From Chthoniobacterales bacterium (GTDB lineage Bacteria; Verrucomicrobiota; Verrucomicrobiia; Chthoniobacterales; DASVRZ01): a DNA stretch of 64,000 nucleotides. Positions 41,794 to 50,878 of this stretch are shown piece after piece. The DNA is taken from assembly GCA_039930045.1 (NCBI GenBank), contig JBDSQB010000014.1, forward strand, positions 62,001 to 126,000, given 5' to 3'. Numbering within the stretch: position 1 is the stretch's first letter; the number at the start of each line of letters is the position of its first letter. A program made the translations under genes and the position numbers. The notes beneath the pieces are model-generated. The model saw only the letters and a program-made list of their open reading frames with translations, was not told the origin of the DNA and did not search any database.

Positions 41794-42375
41794 ATGCACA
41801 CTCGCACCACGCCACGGCTTCTCGTTCTTTCGCTGCTTTTCCTGCCCGTTCTCGCGCAGGCACATCCGGGGTTTCATGCCGCTGGGTTTGCCCACGGTGT
41901 GGCGCATCCGCTGACTGGGCTCGACCACATTTGCGCGATGATCGCCGTCGGCCTGTGGGCAGCGCAACGAGGCGGTCGAGCCGTCTGGATGGTGCCGCTG
42001 GCTTTTGTGACGATGATGCTGGGTGGCGGGTTGCTGGGAATGAGCGGTGTGCATCTTCCGCAGGTGGAAACGGGCATCCTGACCTCGGTGCTGGTGCTCG
42101 GCCTGCTGGTGGCGGCCGCAGTGAGGCTGCCACTGTGGTTGAGCGCGGTGGTCGTGGGCGTTTTTGCGGTTTTCCACGGTTACGCCCATACGATTGAAAC
42201 TCCCATGAATGTTTCGGCGCTGACTTACAATCTCGGTTTCCTGTTTTCCACGGCGCTGCTCCATGTGATCGGCATTGGCTTTGGTCTCGCGGTCGTTCGA
42301 CTGGGAAAAGTGTCGCTGGTGCGTTTCGCGGGTGGAGCGATCGCGGTTTGCGGCGTGGTTCTGCTCGCCAGCTAG
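41794..42375 (+). CDS. hupE: HupE/UreJ-family membrane protein
   Basis: 193 residues from ATG 41794 (ATG 41773 is an alternative). A signal-like first span (LLVLSLLFLPVLAQA) is followed by the family hallmark HPGFHAAGFAHGVAHPLTGL with DH, then about five spans. A further His lies in FHGYAHTIETP. HupE proteins are metal (nickel or cobalt) permeases linked to hydrogenase or urease. Neither enzyme is encoded here, so it may serve another metal enzyme (inference). The next gene starts 3 bp after its stop. Confidence 0.9.
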   Translation: MHTRTTPRLLVLSLLFLPVLAQAHPGFHAAGFAHGVAHPLTGLDHICAMIAVGLWAAQRGGRAVWMVPLAFVTMMLGGGLLGMSGVHLPQVETGILTSVLVLGLLVAAAVRLPLWLSAVVVGVFAVFHGYAHTIETPMNVSALTYNLGFLFSTALLHVIGIGFGLAVVRLGKVSLVRFAGGAIAVCGVVLLAS

Positions 42376-42378
42376 TCG

Positions 42379-42906
42379 ATGCAGGACGGCTGGACTCCAA
42401 AAAAACTCGTGCTCGTCTCTGTCGGCGTGGCAGTTTTATCCTCGGCTTTGACCGGCGGCATCATGGTCTGGCTGCTCACCGGGCAGAAGCCGCCCGAGCC
42501 CGTTTTCCAGCCTCATACGGCTGTAACTCCGATGGTGGCACCCGCCGAAACGCCGCCCGCTGGCGTGCTGGAATCGGCCAATTGGCTCTACGATCACCAG
42601 CGCTGGAGCGAGGCGATTGCCGCTTATGAAAAGGCGCTCACCGCTGGATTCGACAATCCCGATGTGCGGACGGACCTGGGAAATTGCTATCGTTTTTCCA
42701 ATCGGCCTGAAGCTGCCCTGGAGCAGTATCAACTCGCTCAAAAACAGGGCGCCAATCACGAGCACAGCCTTTATAACCAGGCGAGTTTGTATTCCGAAGT
42801 CATGAAAAATCCAGCGAAGGCCGACGAGGTCGCGCGGCAGTTTATCGCGCGTTTTCCGGGCAGTGAAAGCAGTGTGACGATCAAAAAATATCTGGCCGCG
42901 CCCTGA
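42379..42906 (+). CDS. Membrane-anchored TPR protein
   Basis: 175 residues. An N-terminal membrane anchor (about 9-34, LVLVSVGVAVLSSALTGGIM) and a Pro-rich linker lead to about two and a half TPRs (65-150): ANWLYDHQRWSEAIAAYEKA, DVRTDLGNCYRFSNRPEAAL, EHSLYNQASLYSEVMKNPAK. The TPRs would face the periplasm. TPR proteins are scaffolds for protein contacts; the partner is unknown. It is 3 bp from hupE and 61 bp from mnmA. Confidence 0.75.
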   Translation: MQDGWTPKKLVLVSVGVAVLSSALTGGIMVWLLTGQKPPEPVFQPHTAVTPMVAPAETPPAGVLESANWLYDHQRWSEAIAAYEKALTAGFDNPDVRTDLGNCYRFSNRPEAALEQYQLAQKQGANHEHSLYNQASLYSEVMKNPAKADEVARQFIARFPGSESSVTIKKYLAAP

Positions 42907-42967
42907 AATCCCCGGAGAGAGTCGCATGTGACTCGACTCAGTTTTTGTGCTAATCTGGCCGTTCGAT

Positions 42968-44068
42968 ATGGAAAAAAAGCGCGTTCTATTAGGCATGAGT
43001 GGCGGAGTGGATAGCTCCGTCTGCGGCCATTTGCTCAAGGAACAAGGCTACGAAGTCATCGGCGTGACCATGAAAGTCTGGCCGCAGGATTGCATGTCGC
43101 GCGCCGAGGATAAATGCTGCGGACCGTCGGCGATTGCGGACGCACGGGGCGTGGCGCACGCGCTGGGAATTCCGCATTATGTCGTCGATGAATCGAACCA
43201 GTTTGAGCAGCTCGTGATCGATTATTTTTCCAGCGAATATCAGGCTGGCCGCACGCCAAATCCGTGTGTGATGTGCAATGAGAAGCTGAAATTTGGCAAT
43301 CTCTGGACCAAGGCTAAGGCGCTCGGCTGCGATTACATTGCGACCGGCCATTATACGATCATTGAGCACAATGCCGACCGCGCCGTCCTGCGAAAAGGCG
43401 CCGATCCGAAGAAGGACCAGTCGTATTTTCTCTTCAGCCTGAACCAGGACCAGCTCTCCCACGCGCTCACGCCGCTCGGCGGAATGTCGAAGCCGGAGAT
43501 TCGCGCCATCGCCCGGCAGCTCGGTCTGCGCGTGGCCGACAAAGTGGACAGCCAGGAGATTTGTTTTGTGCCGGGGAATGATTACAAAGCCTTCCTGCGC
43601 AGTCATTTGGGCGAGAAGGGGTTTCATCGCGGAGGCATCTACGACAAGGCGGGAAATTTCATCGCCGAACACGAGGGCATCGAGATGTTTACCATCGGCC
43701 AGCGCAAGGGGCTTCCCGGCGGCTCGCCGCGTCCGATCTACGTGATCGATATCGATCCCGAGACGAACAGCGTGATCGTCGGCGAGGCGGAGGACTTGGT
43801 CGCATCCGAGTTTGAGCTGGATCGCGTGAACTGGGTCAGCCGGGGCGAAATCACCGAGCCCATCGAGGTGAATGTGAAAATCCGTTACGCGCATCCTGGT
43901 GCGGACGCGACCGTTTATCCGAACGGCGATGGCACGGCCCGCGTCGTCTTGCACGAGCCGCAAAAAGCCGTCACGCCCGGTCAGGCGGCAGTGTTTTACC
44001 AAGGCGACGTCTGCATCGGCGGCGGATGGATTTGCCGTCAGCCGGCGGCGGTTTCGCTGGCGAGTTAG
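42968..44068 (+). CDS. mnmA: tRNA 2-thiouridine synthase (tRNA-specific 2-thiouridylase)
   Basis: 366 residues from the ATG at 42968 (MEKKRVLLGMSGGVDSSV); an upstream ATG at 42947 adds seven unrelated residues. It thiolates U34 of tRNA-Lys, -Glu and -Gln using sulfur relayed from cysteine. The PP-loop is GMSGGVDSSV. The catalytic cysteine pair is Cys103 in CVMCNEKLKFG and Cys199 in SQEICFVPGNDY. GHYTIIEHN, DQSYFLFSLNQDQL and FTIGQRKGLPGG are also family marks. cutA follows after 6 bp. Confidence 0.97.
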   Translation: MEKKRVLLGMSGGVDSSVCGHLLKEQGYEVIGVTMKVWPQDCMSRAEDKCCGPSAIADARGVAHALGIPHYVVDESNQFEQLVIDYFSSEYQAGRTPNPCVMCNEKLKFGNLWTKAKALGCDYIATGHYTIIEHNADRAVLRKGADPKKDQSYFLFSLNQDQLSHALTPLGGMSKPEIRAIARQLGLRVADKVDSQEICFVPGNDYKAFLRSHLGEKGFHRGGIYDKAGNFIAEHEGIEMFTIGQRKGLPGGSPRPIYVIDIDPETNSVIVGEAEDLVASEFELDRVNWVSRGEITEPIEVNVKIRYAHPGADATVYPNGDGTARVVLHEPQKAVTPGQAAVFYQGDVCIGGGWICRQPAAVSLAS

Positions 44069-44074
44069 GGTTTT

Positions 44075-44422
44075 ATGAGCGGAGTCGTCGTGGCTTTGGC
44101 CACGTTCCCAGACATGGAAACGGCGCGAACGATTTCCCGAACTTTGGTCGAGGAACACCTCGCGGCCTGCGTGAATTTGCTGCCCGGCGCACAATCGATC
44201 TATCGCTGGGAAGGCCAGATCGTCGAGGAGACGGAAATCGTGGCGATTTTCAAAACCACCACCATTCACCGAGGGAAATTTCAGCAGCGACTGATCGAGT
44301 TGCATCCGGCTCAGGTCGCGGAATGCATTTTCTTGGACGTGCTCGATGGCTCGCCCGCCTATCTGAATTGGGTGCGTTCGGAAGTGGTTTTCGGCAACTG
44401 GCGCAAACCGCTGGAATCCTAG
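44075..44422 (+). CDS. cutA: CutA divalent-cation tolerance protein
   Basis: 115 residues, a ferredoxin-like fold that forms trimers. Typical segments are VVVALATFPDMETARTISRT, LVEEHLAACVNLLPGAQSIY with RWEGQIVEETEI, then AIFKTTTIHRGKFQQRLIEL and SPAYLNWVRSEV. CutA is linked to copper tolerance in E. coli, but its molecular function is still unclear. It is probably cotranscribed with mnmA. The stop overlaps the stop of the opposing transporter gene by 4 bp. Confidence 0.94.
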   Translation: MSGVVVALATFPDMETARTISRTLVEEHLAACVNLLPGAQSIYRWEGQIVEETEIVAIFKTTTIHRGKFQQRLIELHPAQVAECIFLDVLDGSPAYLNWVRSEVVFGNWRKPLES

Positions 44423-45333
44423 AGCAACGCGATCGCCGCCACGAGCAGCACGGCTCCGATCAGGCGGCGAATGAGGATGACTTTTCCGACATGGCGTTCG
44501 TCATTTCCGAACCAATGACCGACGATCCAGACGAGCGCAATCGTCCAGACGCCGCGGCAGCTATAAACGATATTAATGGCAGTCGCATGGCCATAAATGC
44601 CGATGGCGCAGGCCATGACGAGCGCCTGGGCGCAGAGCAGGAATGAGCCGCCGAGGAGCCATTTCCAGCCATCGCGCGGGATTTGGTGCAGCGGATGATT
44701 AAAGATCGGAATGAGCGTGAACGAGAGCAGCGCCACTGTGGCGAACATGATCGGAATAAAAAAACCGGCGCTCCAAATTGGCGTCCAACGTTGGACCATG
44801 ACGTCGGTGACGGAGAAAGCTGAGGCGCTGATGAATGCGAGCAACACCGTGGCCTGGACAGCTTTGATTCGAGTCGGAGTCCGATCTGCGAGCAGTGCGA
44901 CGGCGATGACGCTCAAAGCCGAGGCCAGCCACCAGCCGGGCGGAATATTTTCCCGCAAAATCACGGCGCAAATCACCGCGATGAGCATGGATTTCAACCC
45001 GAGAACGGGCGTCACGATGGAGACGTCGCCACGAGCGATGGCTCGGAAAGTGAAGATTTGCCCGATGAAAAATCCCAGTCCCGCCAGCAGCGGTTGGTGA
45101 ATATTTTCCCAGCCCGGCCAGTGTTTGCCCCACGCCAGCATCGGGAGAAAAAGCAGCCCGGCCATGACGTTGACCACGAACGTCGTGCGCCACGGGCCGA
45201 TGCCGTAATCGAGGCAGCGTTTCAGCCCGAGGCTGGCCAATGCGTAGCCGAGCGACGCGATGAGCGGGAGCAGGATGAGCGGCAAAACTAGGGCAGGGAA
45301 TCGATCACGCGGCGGAGTTCGCTGGCGGGCCAT
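44419..45333 (-). CDS. EamA/DMT-family transporter
   Basis: 304 residues with about ten membrane spans. The first is VLPLILLPLIASLGYALASL. The EamA character shows in GLGFFIGQIFTFRAIARGDV with SIVTPVLGLKSMLIAVICAV, and in the end WIVGHWFGNDERHVGKVILI with RRLIGAVLLVAAIALL. The ATG at 45333 overlaps aroD by 46 bp, so the true start may lie a few codons later, though no better start codon is evident. Substrate unknown. Expression is likely coupled to aroD just upstream. Confidence 0.82.
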   Translation of the reverse strand: MARQRTPPRDRFPALVLPLILLPLIASLGYALASLGLKRCLDYGIGPWRTTFVVNVMAGLLFLPMLAWGKHWPGWENIHQPLLAGLGFFIGQIFTFRAIARGDVSIVTPVLGLKSMLIAVICAVILRENIPPGWWLASALSVIAVALLADRTPTRIKAVQATVLLAFISASAFSVTDVMVQRWTPIWSAGFFIPIMFATVALLSFTLIPIFNHPLHQIPRDGWKWLLGGSFLLCAQALVMACAIGIYGHATAINIVYSCRGVWTIALVWIVGHWFGNDERHVGKVILIRRLIGAVLLVAAIALL

Positions 45334-45980
45334 TGACCGGGCACGACGGGGGCGTCGAGGTAGCCGTAGTTGAGTTGCGATCCGATCTGCGCGAGGAGCG
45401 GGCGGGAGATTTTGCCGAGCCGGCCCATGCCCATCGCGGCGAGCGGGAGACGGGACTCAGACTCGACCCAAGCGAGCAGAGTGGAAAGCTGCGCGACGTC
45501 GTCGGTGGTGGTGGCGACTTTGAAAAGATTCGCACCTAAGTGGGCGGCGATTTGCGTCATTGCCCGAAGCTCGGTCAGCGACGGAGTGTCGGTGAAATCG
45601 TGATGCGAAAAAATACAGGCGAGTCCCATTTTTCTTGCTTCTGAGATGAGTGAGGAAAGCTCCGGCACAGAGGCGAGTTCGATATCAATGGCGACGGCGT
45701 TTTTCCAATGGCGCTGGTAGATTGCGATGCGACTCGCCGCGTCCGCCGGACCGCGCCCGCCCTCGGACGGATGGCGCACGGTGAGAATGACGGGCAGCGG
45801 AAGCCGGGAAAGATCGATGATGTTTTCCGGCAATAAATCAGCGCGGACTTCCAGTAAATCGGGAGCCAAGTCGGAGCCGGGAATGATTTTTTCGGCCTTG
45901 GTCCAGCCCGCCGCGCTGCTGATGGTGGCGACGACGTGAGGATGTCTATTCCGGAAAAGGCTTGAACTATCGTCGGGCAT
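45288..45980 (-). CDS. aroD: 3-dehydroquinate dehydratase, type I
   Basis: 230 residues from the ATG at 45980; an ATG at 46043 would add 21 residues with no similarity. The enzyme is a TIM barrel that dehydrates 3-dehydroquinate via a Schiff base (shikimate pathway). Seen are DLLEVRADLLPENI, PVILTVRHPSEGGRGPADAA, the catalytic His in ACIFSHHDFTDTP, the Schiff-base Lys in ANLFKVATTTDDV, and LPLAAMGMGRLGKISRPLLA. It is divergent from the sugar transferase gene with a 45-bp gap. Confidence 0.94.
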   Translation of the reverse strand: MPDDSSSLFRNRHPHVVATISSAAGWTKAEKIIPGSDLAPDLLEVRADLLPENIIDLSRLPLPVILTVRHPSEGGRGPADAASRIAIYQRHWKNAVAIDIELASVPELSSLISEARKMGLACIFSHHDFTDTPSLTELRAMTQIAAHLGANLFKVATTTDDVAQLSTLLAWVESESRLPLAAMGMGRLGKISRPLLAQIGSQLNYGYLDAPVVPGQWPASELRRVIDSLP

Positions 45981-46025
45981 GGTAGTGTTTATTTCCCGCT
46001 TTCGCAGTATAGATAAGCCCCCACC

Positions 46026-47414
46026 ATGACCGGACGCCGACAAGAAATCAATCTACAGATGAACCAGCTGAGCGACGCTGGCATCCTGGTTTTGTCGCTC
46101 TGGCTGGCCCATTGGCTGCGCTATTGGGCGACGCTGTATTTCGATATTTATCCGATCCCGCCGTTTCGGCAATTTCTCTGGCTGATCGTGCTGATCATGC
46201 CCTTTGGCCCGCTGCTGCTCGAGACCCAAGGCTACTACCGGCGGCTGCTACAGAAGAACATCGGCCATGCCATGAGCGAGATTGCGCGGGCCGGCCTCTG
46301 GATGGCGGTCTTGGTGGCGGGGTGCGTGATTTTTTTCCACCTAGAAGTGCCGAGCCGCGCGGTGTTTCTGGGTTTTGGAGTCATCGGAACGATCCTCTTG
46401 CTGGCGAAGCGGGCGTTCATTGTTAGAAAGCTGAAAGGCGGCAGCGAGGAGGGGAGATATCGCGAAAAAATCCTCCTCGTCGGCGTGCCTTACGACATGA
46501 AGCAACTCATGGAGCGATTTGCCCCGGAGCAAGCGGCGCGAATCGAAGTCGTCGAGCAAATCGACATCGAAAAACAACCCATTAGCGACCTCGTCGAGAG
46601 CCTGCATCGTCATTCTGTGGGGCGCGTCCTCTTCGCGGGCGGCCACGTTCACATGAACCGCATCGAGGAGGCCATCATGGCCTGCGAAGCCGAAGGTGTG
46701 GAGGCGTGGCTGCTGGCGAATTTCATCAAAACCTCGATCGCGCGTCCGGCCTTCGACCTGTTTGGCGAACAGCCGATGCTGGTTTTCCGGACGACGCCCG
46801 ATCTTTCGTGGGCGTTGATCATGAAGGCGTTTGTGGATTTTTTGGGTGCCTTGCTAGGGATCATCGTGCTTACGCCGTTGCTGCTGCTCATTGCACTGGC
46901 GGTGCGGCTGACCTCGCCCGGAGTGGTGATTTTCCGGCAGATGCGCGGTGGGCGGCACGGGGCGCCGTTTGCGATGTATAAATTTCGCTCGATGTATTCC
47001 GACGCAGAGCAGCGCAAGGCGGAACTCGAGGCGATGAATCAAATGAGCGGCCCCGTTTTCAAGATGGATCAGGACCCGCGGATCACGCCGCTCGGGCGGT
47101 TTTTGCGCAAGTACAGCCTAGATGAGTTGCCCCAGCTTCTGAACGTCCTGATGGGCGACATGAGCTTGGTCGGGCCGCGTCCGCTGCCCTTGTATGAGGT
47201 CGCCCGATTTGAAACGGCCGCGCATCGCCGCCGATTGAGCGTAAAGCCAGGTCTGACCTGTCTCTGGCAGATTTCCGGCCGCAACGAGGTGCAAAATTTC
47301 CACGACTGGGTGCGGCTCGATCTCGCTTACATCGACAACTGGTCTCTCTGGCTCGACTTCAAAATCCTTCTAAAAACCATCCCCGCCGTCTTCATGGGCT
47401 CTGGCGCCCGGTAA
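46026..47414 (+). CDS. Polyprenyl-phosphate sugar-1-phosphate transferase (exopolysaccharide priming)
   Basis: 462 residues. The N-terminal part has about four spans (DAGILVLSLWLAHWLRYW, FLWLIVLIMPFGPLLL and two more) and a soluble Rossmann-like region (about 145-250). One further span (DFLGALLGIIVLTPLLLLIA, about 275-295) leads into the catalytic Bac_transf domain: KFRSMYSDAEQR, QDPRITPLGRFLRKYSLDEL, LMGDMSLVGPRPLP and LTCLWQISGRNEV. Such WbaP/WcaJ-type enzymes put the first sugar phosphate on undecaprenyl phosphate. It is the natural priming enzyme for the exosortase-linked polysaccharide operon, and UXS follows after 78 bp. Confidence 0.92.
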   Translation: MTGRRQEINLQMNQLSDAGILVLSLWLAHWLRYWATLYFDIYPIPPFRQFLWLIVLIMPFGPLLLETQGYYRRLLQKNIGHAMSEIARAGLWMAVLVAGCVIFFHLEVPSRAVFLGFGVIGTILLLAKRAFIVRKLKGGSEEGRYREKILLVGVPYDMKQLMERFAPEQAARIEVVEQIDIEKQPISDLVESLHRHSVGRVLFAGGHVHMNRIEEAIMACEAEGVEAWLLANFIKTSIARPAFDLFGEQPMLVFRTTPDLSWALIMKAFVDFLGALLGIIVLTPLLLLIALAVRLTSPGVVIFRQMRGGRHGAPFAMYKFRSMYSDAEQRKAELEAMNQMSGPVFKMDQDPRITPLGRFLRKYSLDELPQLLNVLMGDMSLVGPRPLPLYEVARFETAAHRRRLSVKPGLTCLWQISGRNEVQNFHDWVRLDLAYIDNWSLWLDFKILLKTIPAVFMGSGAR

Positions 47415-47492
47415 AGTCGTTGAGGGAAAATAGAGGGAAAACCTCGCCAACGGGCCGTTCCCTCCCTACATCTTCATTTCTCTCTTCAAATT

Positions 47493-48464
47493 ATGGCCGC
47501 CAATACTCAGAAAAAAACAGTCGTCGTCACCGGTGGTTCAGGATTTCTCGGGTCGCATCTCACCGACCTGCTCCTCTCCAAAGACTACAAAGTCATCGGG
47601 ATCGACAACCTCCTCACGGGCAATCTCGCCAACATTGCGCACCTCGCTGGCAACCCCGATTACAAATTCATCCGTCAGGACGTCACCCAATACATTTACC
47701 TGGCTGAGGACGTCGATCTCATCTTCCATTTCGCCTCGCCAGCCAGCCCGATCGATTATCTGGAACATCCGATTCCCACGCTAAAAGTCGGGGCGCTCGG
47801 CACTCACAATGTGCTCGGACTCGCCAAGGCCAAAAAAGCCACCATTCTTCTCGCTTCCACCTCCGAGTGCTACGGCGATCCGCTGGTTCATCCGCAAAAG
47901 GAAGACTATTGGGGCAACGTCAATCCCATCGGGCCACGCGGCGTCTATGACGAAGCGAAACGTTTCGCCGAGGCCATGACGATGGCCTACCACCGCTACC
48001 ACGGCGTCGATACAAAGATCGTCCGCATCTTCAATACCTATGGACCTCGCATGCGTCTGCGCGACGGGCGCGTCGTCCCGGCCTTCATCGGTCAGGCGCT
48101 GACGAACACACCGCTCAGCATCTTCGGCGACGGCAGCCAGACCCGGAGTTTTTGCTACGTCTCGGACTTGATCGAAGGCATTTATCGCCTCTCCCAATCC
48201 GACTTCCACGAGCCGGTGAACATCGGCAATCCGGGTGAAATGACGATCAAGCAGTTCGCGGAGAAAATCATCGCCTACACCGGCACCGAGTCGCAGATCA
48301 GCTATCATCCGCTGCCCGTGGACGACCCAAAAGTGCGCCAGCCCGACATTACTCGGGCCAGAACCATTCTCGGCTGGGAGCCGCAGGTTTCTTTCGAGGA
48401 TGGAATCAAGAAAACCATTGAATTTTTCCGTGGCCACCCCGACCTTGCCTCCTTCGCAAAATAA
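47493..48464 (+). CDS. uxs: UDP-glucuronate decarboxylase (UDP-xylose synthase), SDR family
   Basis: 323 residues, an extended short-chain dehydrogenase. NAD binding is shown by [18 protein letters not shown]. The UXS type is shown by [20 protein letters not shown], the catalytic Ser region [20 protein letters not shown] with [19 protein letters not shown] (YxxxK), [10 protein letters not shown] and [16 protein letters not shown]. It converts UDP-glucuronate to UDP-xylose. It probably supplies a pentose for the exopolysaccharide started by the preceding transferase. Confidence 0.93.
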   Translation: MAANTQKKTVVVTGGSGFLGSHLTDLLLSKDYKVIGIDNLLTGNLANIAHLAGNPDYKFIRQDVTQYIYLAEDVDLIFHFASPASPIDYLEHPIPTLKVGALGTHNVLGLAKAKKATILLASTSECYGDPLVHPQKEDYWGNVNPIGPRGVYDEAKRFAEAMTMAYHRYHGVDTKIVRIFNTYGPRMRLRDGRVVPAFIGQALTNTPLSIFGDGSQTRSFCYVSDLIEGIYRLSQSDFHEPVNIGNPGEMTIKQFAEKIIAYTGTESQISYHPLPVDDPKVRQPDITRARTILGWEPQVSFEDGIKKTIEFFRGHPDLASFAK

Positions 48465-48536
48465 AGAGTGGATTCGGCTTTGACAAAACCACCCGTAAAC
48501 AACTAGCTGTATCTTCCGTAACCCCCCTGCTTTCTC

Positions 48537-49121
48537 ATGAGAGTTCATCAACAGAACAAAATCCTCGTCCTCCTGCTGCTATTGCAGGCATTTTTCACCG
48601 TCGGCGTCATGGCTCAGGGCCGGGCGACGGATTACGTGGTTAAAAAGGTGAATGTGGAATTCATCAACACGCCAGAGTACCAATTCACTGGAACCCAGCG
48701 TCGCTCCGACAACCGCGAGAAATGGATGGAGATCGAGACCGAGTTTGATGCGACTCCAGAGTTCACCGAGGAACTCACCTTCAAATACTACGTGCAGATT
48801 AACAAAAATGTTTACACTGGCGAAGTCACCCACGTCGATATCGCCGGCGGCAAGGGGCTTTTTTCCGTCATGTATATTTCGCCGCGCGCCATTAGCCGCA
48901 TCTTGGAAGGCAAGCCAATGAATGGAGCGGCCATTGAAAAAGTCAGTGTCGAGATTACCAAGCAAGGCGCGACCGTTGGCTTCGGCTCATGGAAAAATGA
49001 GAAAACGGGCTGGTGGGCTTCATCGCCCCAAAAGCCTGGGTTCCTGCGCAATAAGAATGAAACTCCTTTCGCGCCACTTTATTGGGAGCGTTACGAGGCG
49101 ATCAAAACCAACGTTCGCTAA
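48537..49121 (+). CDS. Amuc_1102-like exported protein of the pilus-like locus
   Basis: 194 residues. A signal peptide (about 9-27, ILVLLLLLQAFFTVGVMAQG) is followed by a beta-rich domain: DYVVKKVNVEFINTPEYQFT, WMEIETEFDATPEFTEELTF, KYYVQINKNVYTGEVTHVDI, then VEITKQGATVGFGSWKNEKT. By position and character it corresponds to Akkermansia Amuc_1102, an immunoglobulin-like-fold protein at the head of the Amuc_1102-1098 cluster (recalled knowledge). Its role is unknown, possibly a periplasmic structural part. The pilM-like gene starts 8 bp after its stop. Confidence 0.8.
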   Translation: MRVHQQNKILVLLLLLQAFFTVGVMAQGRATDYVVKKVNVEFINTPEYQFTGTQRRSDNREKWMEIETEFDATPEFTEELTFKYYVQINKNVYTGEVTHVDIAGGKGLFSVMYISPRAISRILEGKPMNGAAIEKVSVEITKQGATVGFGSWKNEKTGWWASSPQKPGFLRNKNETPFAPLYWERYEAIKTNVR

Positions 49122-49129
49122 CTCTCCGA

Positions 49130-50878
49130 ATGGCTTCCACTCGATTGCTAAGTCTAAATCTTGGCACGCAAACCATCGGTCTGGGAGAGTTTCTCACCGC
49201 AGATAATGGCGGATTGATTCTCAATGGTTACCTCACCCGCGAGCTCGCGGTCGATGCGACCAGCGACAGTGCCCGCGGCTACCACATTTCCGAGGCGATC
49301 AAGGAATTGCTGAGTCAAATGAAACTCCGCCCTGGCGCAGTCAATACCTGCATTCCGGCGCAATCGGTTTTCACCCGCTTCGTGAAATTGCCCACGGTCG
49401 ATGAAGACAAAATCGACCAAATTATCGGCTTCGAAGCCCAGCAAAACGTCCCATTTCCAATCAATGAAGTCGTTTGGGATTATCAACTCGTCGCCACGAA
49501 CGACACCTCCAAGCTGGGCGTGGTTTTAGTGGCGATCAAATCAGACCTGCTCGGCGAAATGGATCACGCCGTCACCACGACGGGCTTGCGCACCAGCATC
49601 GTGGATGTGGCACCGATGGCTCTCTACAACGCCTTTCGCTACAATTATTCCGAAAACAAGGGCTGTTCTTTGATCGTGGATATCGGAGCCCGAACGACGA
49701 ATCTGGTCTTTATCGAGCCGCAAAAAGTCTTCAGCCGCAGCATTCCGATTGGCGGAAGCTCGATCACCAGTGCCATTGCCAAAGATTTCGACGAACCATT
49801 GGCTGTCGCCGAGGCGCGCAAGAAAACGGATGGTTTCGTCGGCCTCGGTGGCGCTTATGCGGAACCCGGCGATCCGGCCGTGGCCCGTGTCTCAAAGATC
49901 ATTCGCAACACCATGACCCGTCTCCACGCGGAGATCACGCGTTCGGTCAGCTTTTACCGCGCCCAGCAGCAGGGCAATGCGCCGGTGCGCGTTTACCTCT
50001 GTGGCGGCACCGTCGCGCTGCCTTACATGCGCGAGTTTTTCCAGGAGAAAATGCAGTTGCCGGTGGAATATTTCAATCCGCTGCGCAACGTCACGGTCTC
50101 GCAAAATGTGAATGTCGAGAAAGTCGTCAGCGAGGCGCATCTGCTCGGGGAATTGGTCGGGACCGCGCTGCGTTCGCTGGGTGGCTGCCCAATAGAGTTG
50201 AATTTGCTCCCGCCGGAAGTGTTGCAACGGCAGGAATTTTCTCGCCGCCAGCCGTATATCATCACCGCCGGACTCTGTGTTCTCCTGGCGCTAGCCGGAT
50301 GGTGGCTCTATTTCCAGCGTTCCACCGAGGCAGCGATCGCGGTCACGGAAAAAGTGAATGCCGAGGCGGGCCAATTGGAGGGAGTCGACTTAAAATTTAA
50401 GGCTGCCGATCAGCAAATCAAAGCCGTTGGAGTCGAAGCCGCTCCACTTTTGGACGCCATCAGCCAGCGCGAGTCTTGGGTTCGATTGATTGATGACCTC
50501 AATCAGCGCATTCCCAATAACAAAATTTGGGTGACTATTTTCGAGCCGCTGCAAGACGCGAAACCGATCTCCTTTAACGACGTGAAATCACTCGAAGTGA
50601 AGCCCGCGCCGACTCCAACCGGACCGACGCGTCCTGCGGCAGGAGCCACGCCTCCGCCGGGGCCGCGCATCACCGCAATTAGCATCAAGGGCCTTTATCT
50701 GGAAGATCCGAAAGTGGTGGACCAGTTTCTGACCAACCTTTCCCAGTCTCCTTATTACGTTTTGGATCTGAACAAAATGAAGGAGATCAACCCGGTTCGC
50801 CAGCAGCCCAATCAGGACACCTGGGCGTTTGACTACGAGCTGCGTCTGCCTTTGAAACAGCCCATCCCCCTGAAATGA
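49130..50878 (+). CDS. PilM-PilN-type fusion protein (Amuc_1101-like)
   Basis: 582 residues from the ATG at 49130; the ATG at 49082 overlaps the upstream gene and adds no family sequence. Residues about 1-350 are an actin-like PilM ATPase: STRLLSLNLGTQTIGLGEF, DKIDQIIGFEAQQNVPFPIN with EVVWDYQLV, SLIVDIGARTTNLVFIE and VRVYLCGGTVALPYMREFF. One membrane span (about 376-396, YIITAGLCVLLALAGWWLYF) follows. A periplasmic part then has a coiled coil (400-445) and a PilN-like domain (about 455-582) with a Pro-rich insert. In other bacteria PilM and PilN are separate and bind each other. The next gene overlaps by 4 bp. Confidence 0.88.
   Translation: MASTRLLSLNLGTQTIGLGEFLTADNGGLILNGYLTRELAVDATSDSARGYHISEAIKELLSQMKLRPGAVNTCIPAQSVFTRFVKLPTVDEDKIDQIIGFEAQQNVPFPINEVVWDYQLVATNDTSKLGVVLVAIKSDLLGEMDHAVTTTGLRTSIVDVAPMALYNAFRYNYSENKGCSLIVDIGARTTNLVFIEPQKVFSRSIPIGGSSITSAIAKDFDEPLAVAEARKKTDGFVGLGGAYAEPGDPAVARVSKIIRNTMTRLHAEITRSVSFYRAQQQGNAPVRVYLCGGTVALPYMREFFQEKMQLPVEYFNPLRNVTVSQNVNVEKVVSEAHLLGELVGTALRSLGGCPIELNLLPPEVLQRQEFSRRQPYIITAGLCVLLALAGWWLYFQRSTEAAIAVTEKVNAEAGQLEGVDLKFKAADQQIKAVGVEAAPLLDAISQRESWVRLIDDLNQRIPNNKIWVTIFEPLQDAKPISFNDVKSLEVKPAPTPTGPTRPAAGATPPPGPRITAISIKGLYLEDPKVVDQFLTNLSQSPYYVLDLNKMKEINPVRQQPNQDTWAFDYELRLPLKQPIPLK

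Noticed and set aside
42989-44305. 438-residue open frame opposite mnmA
   Set aside because: mnmA has its PP-loop and both catalytic cysteines on the plus strand; the antisense frame has no recognisable domain.
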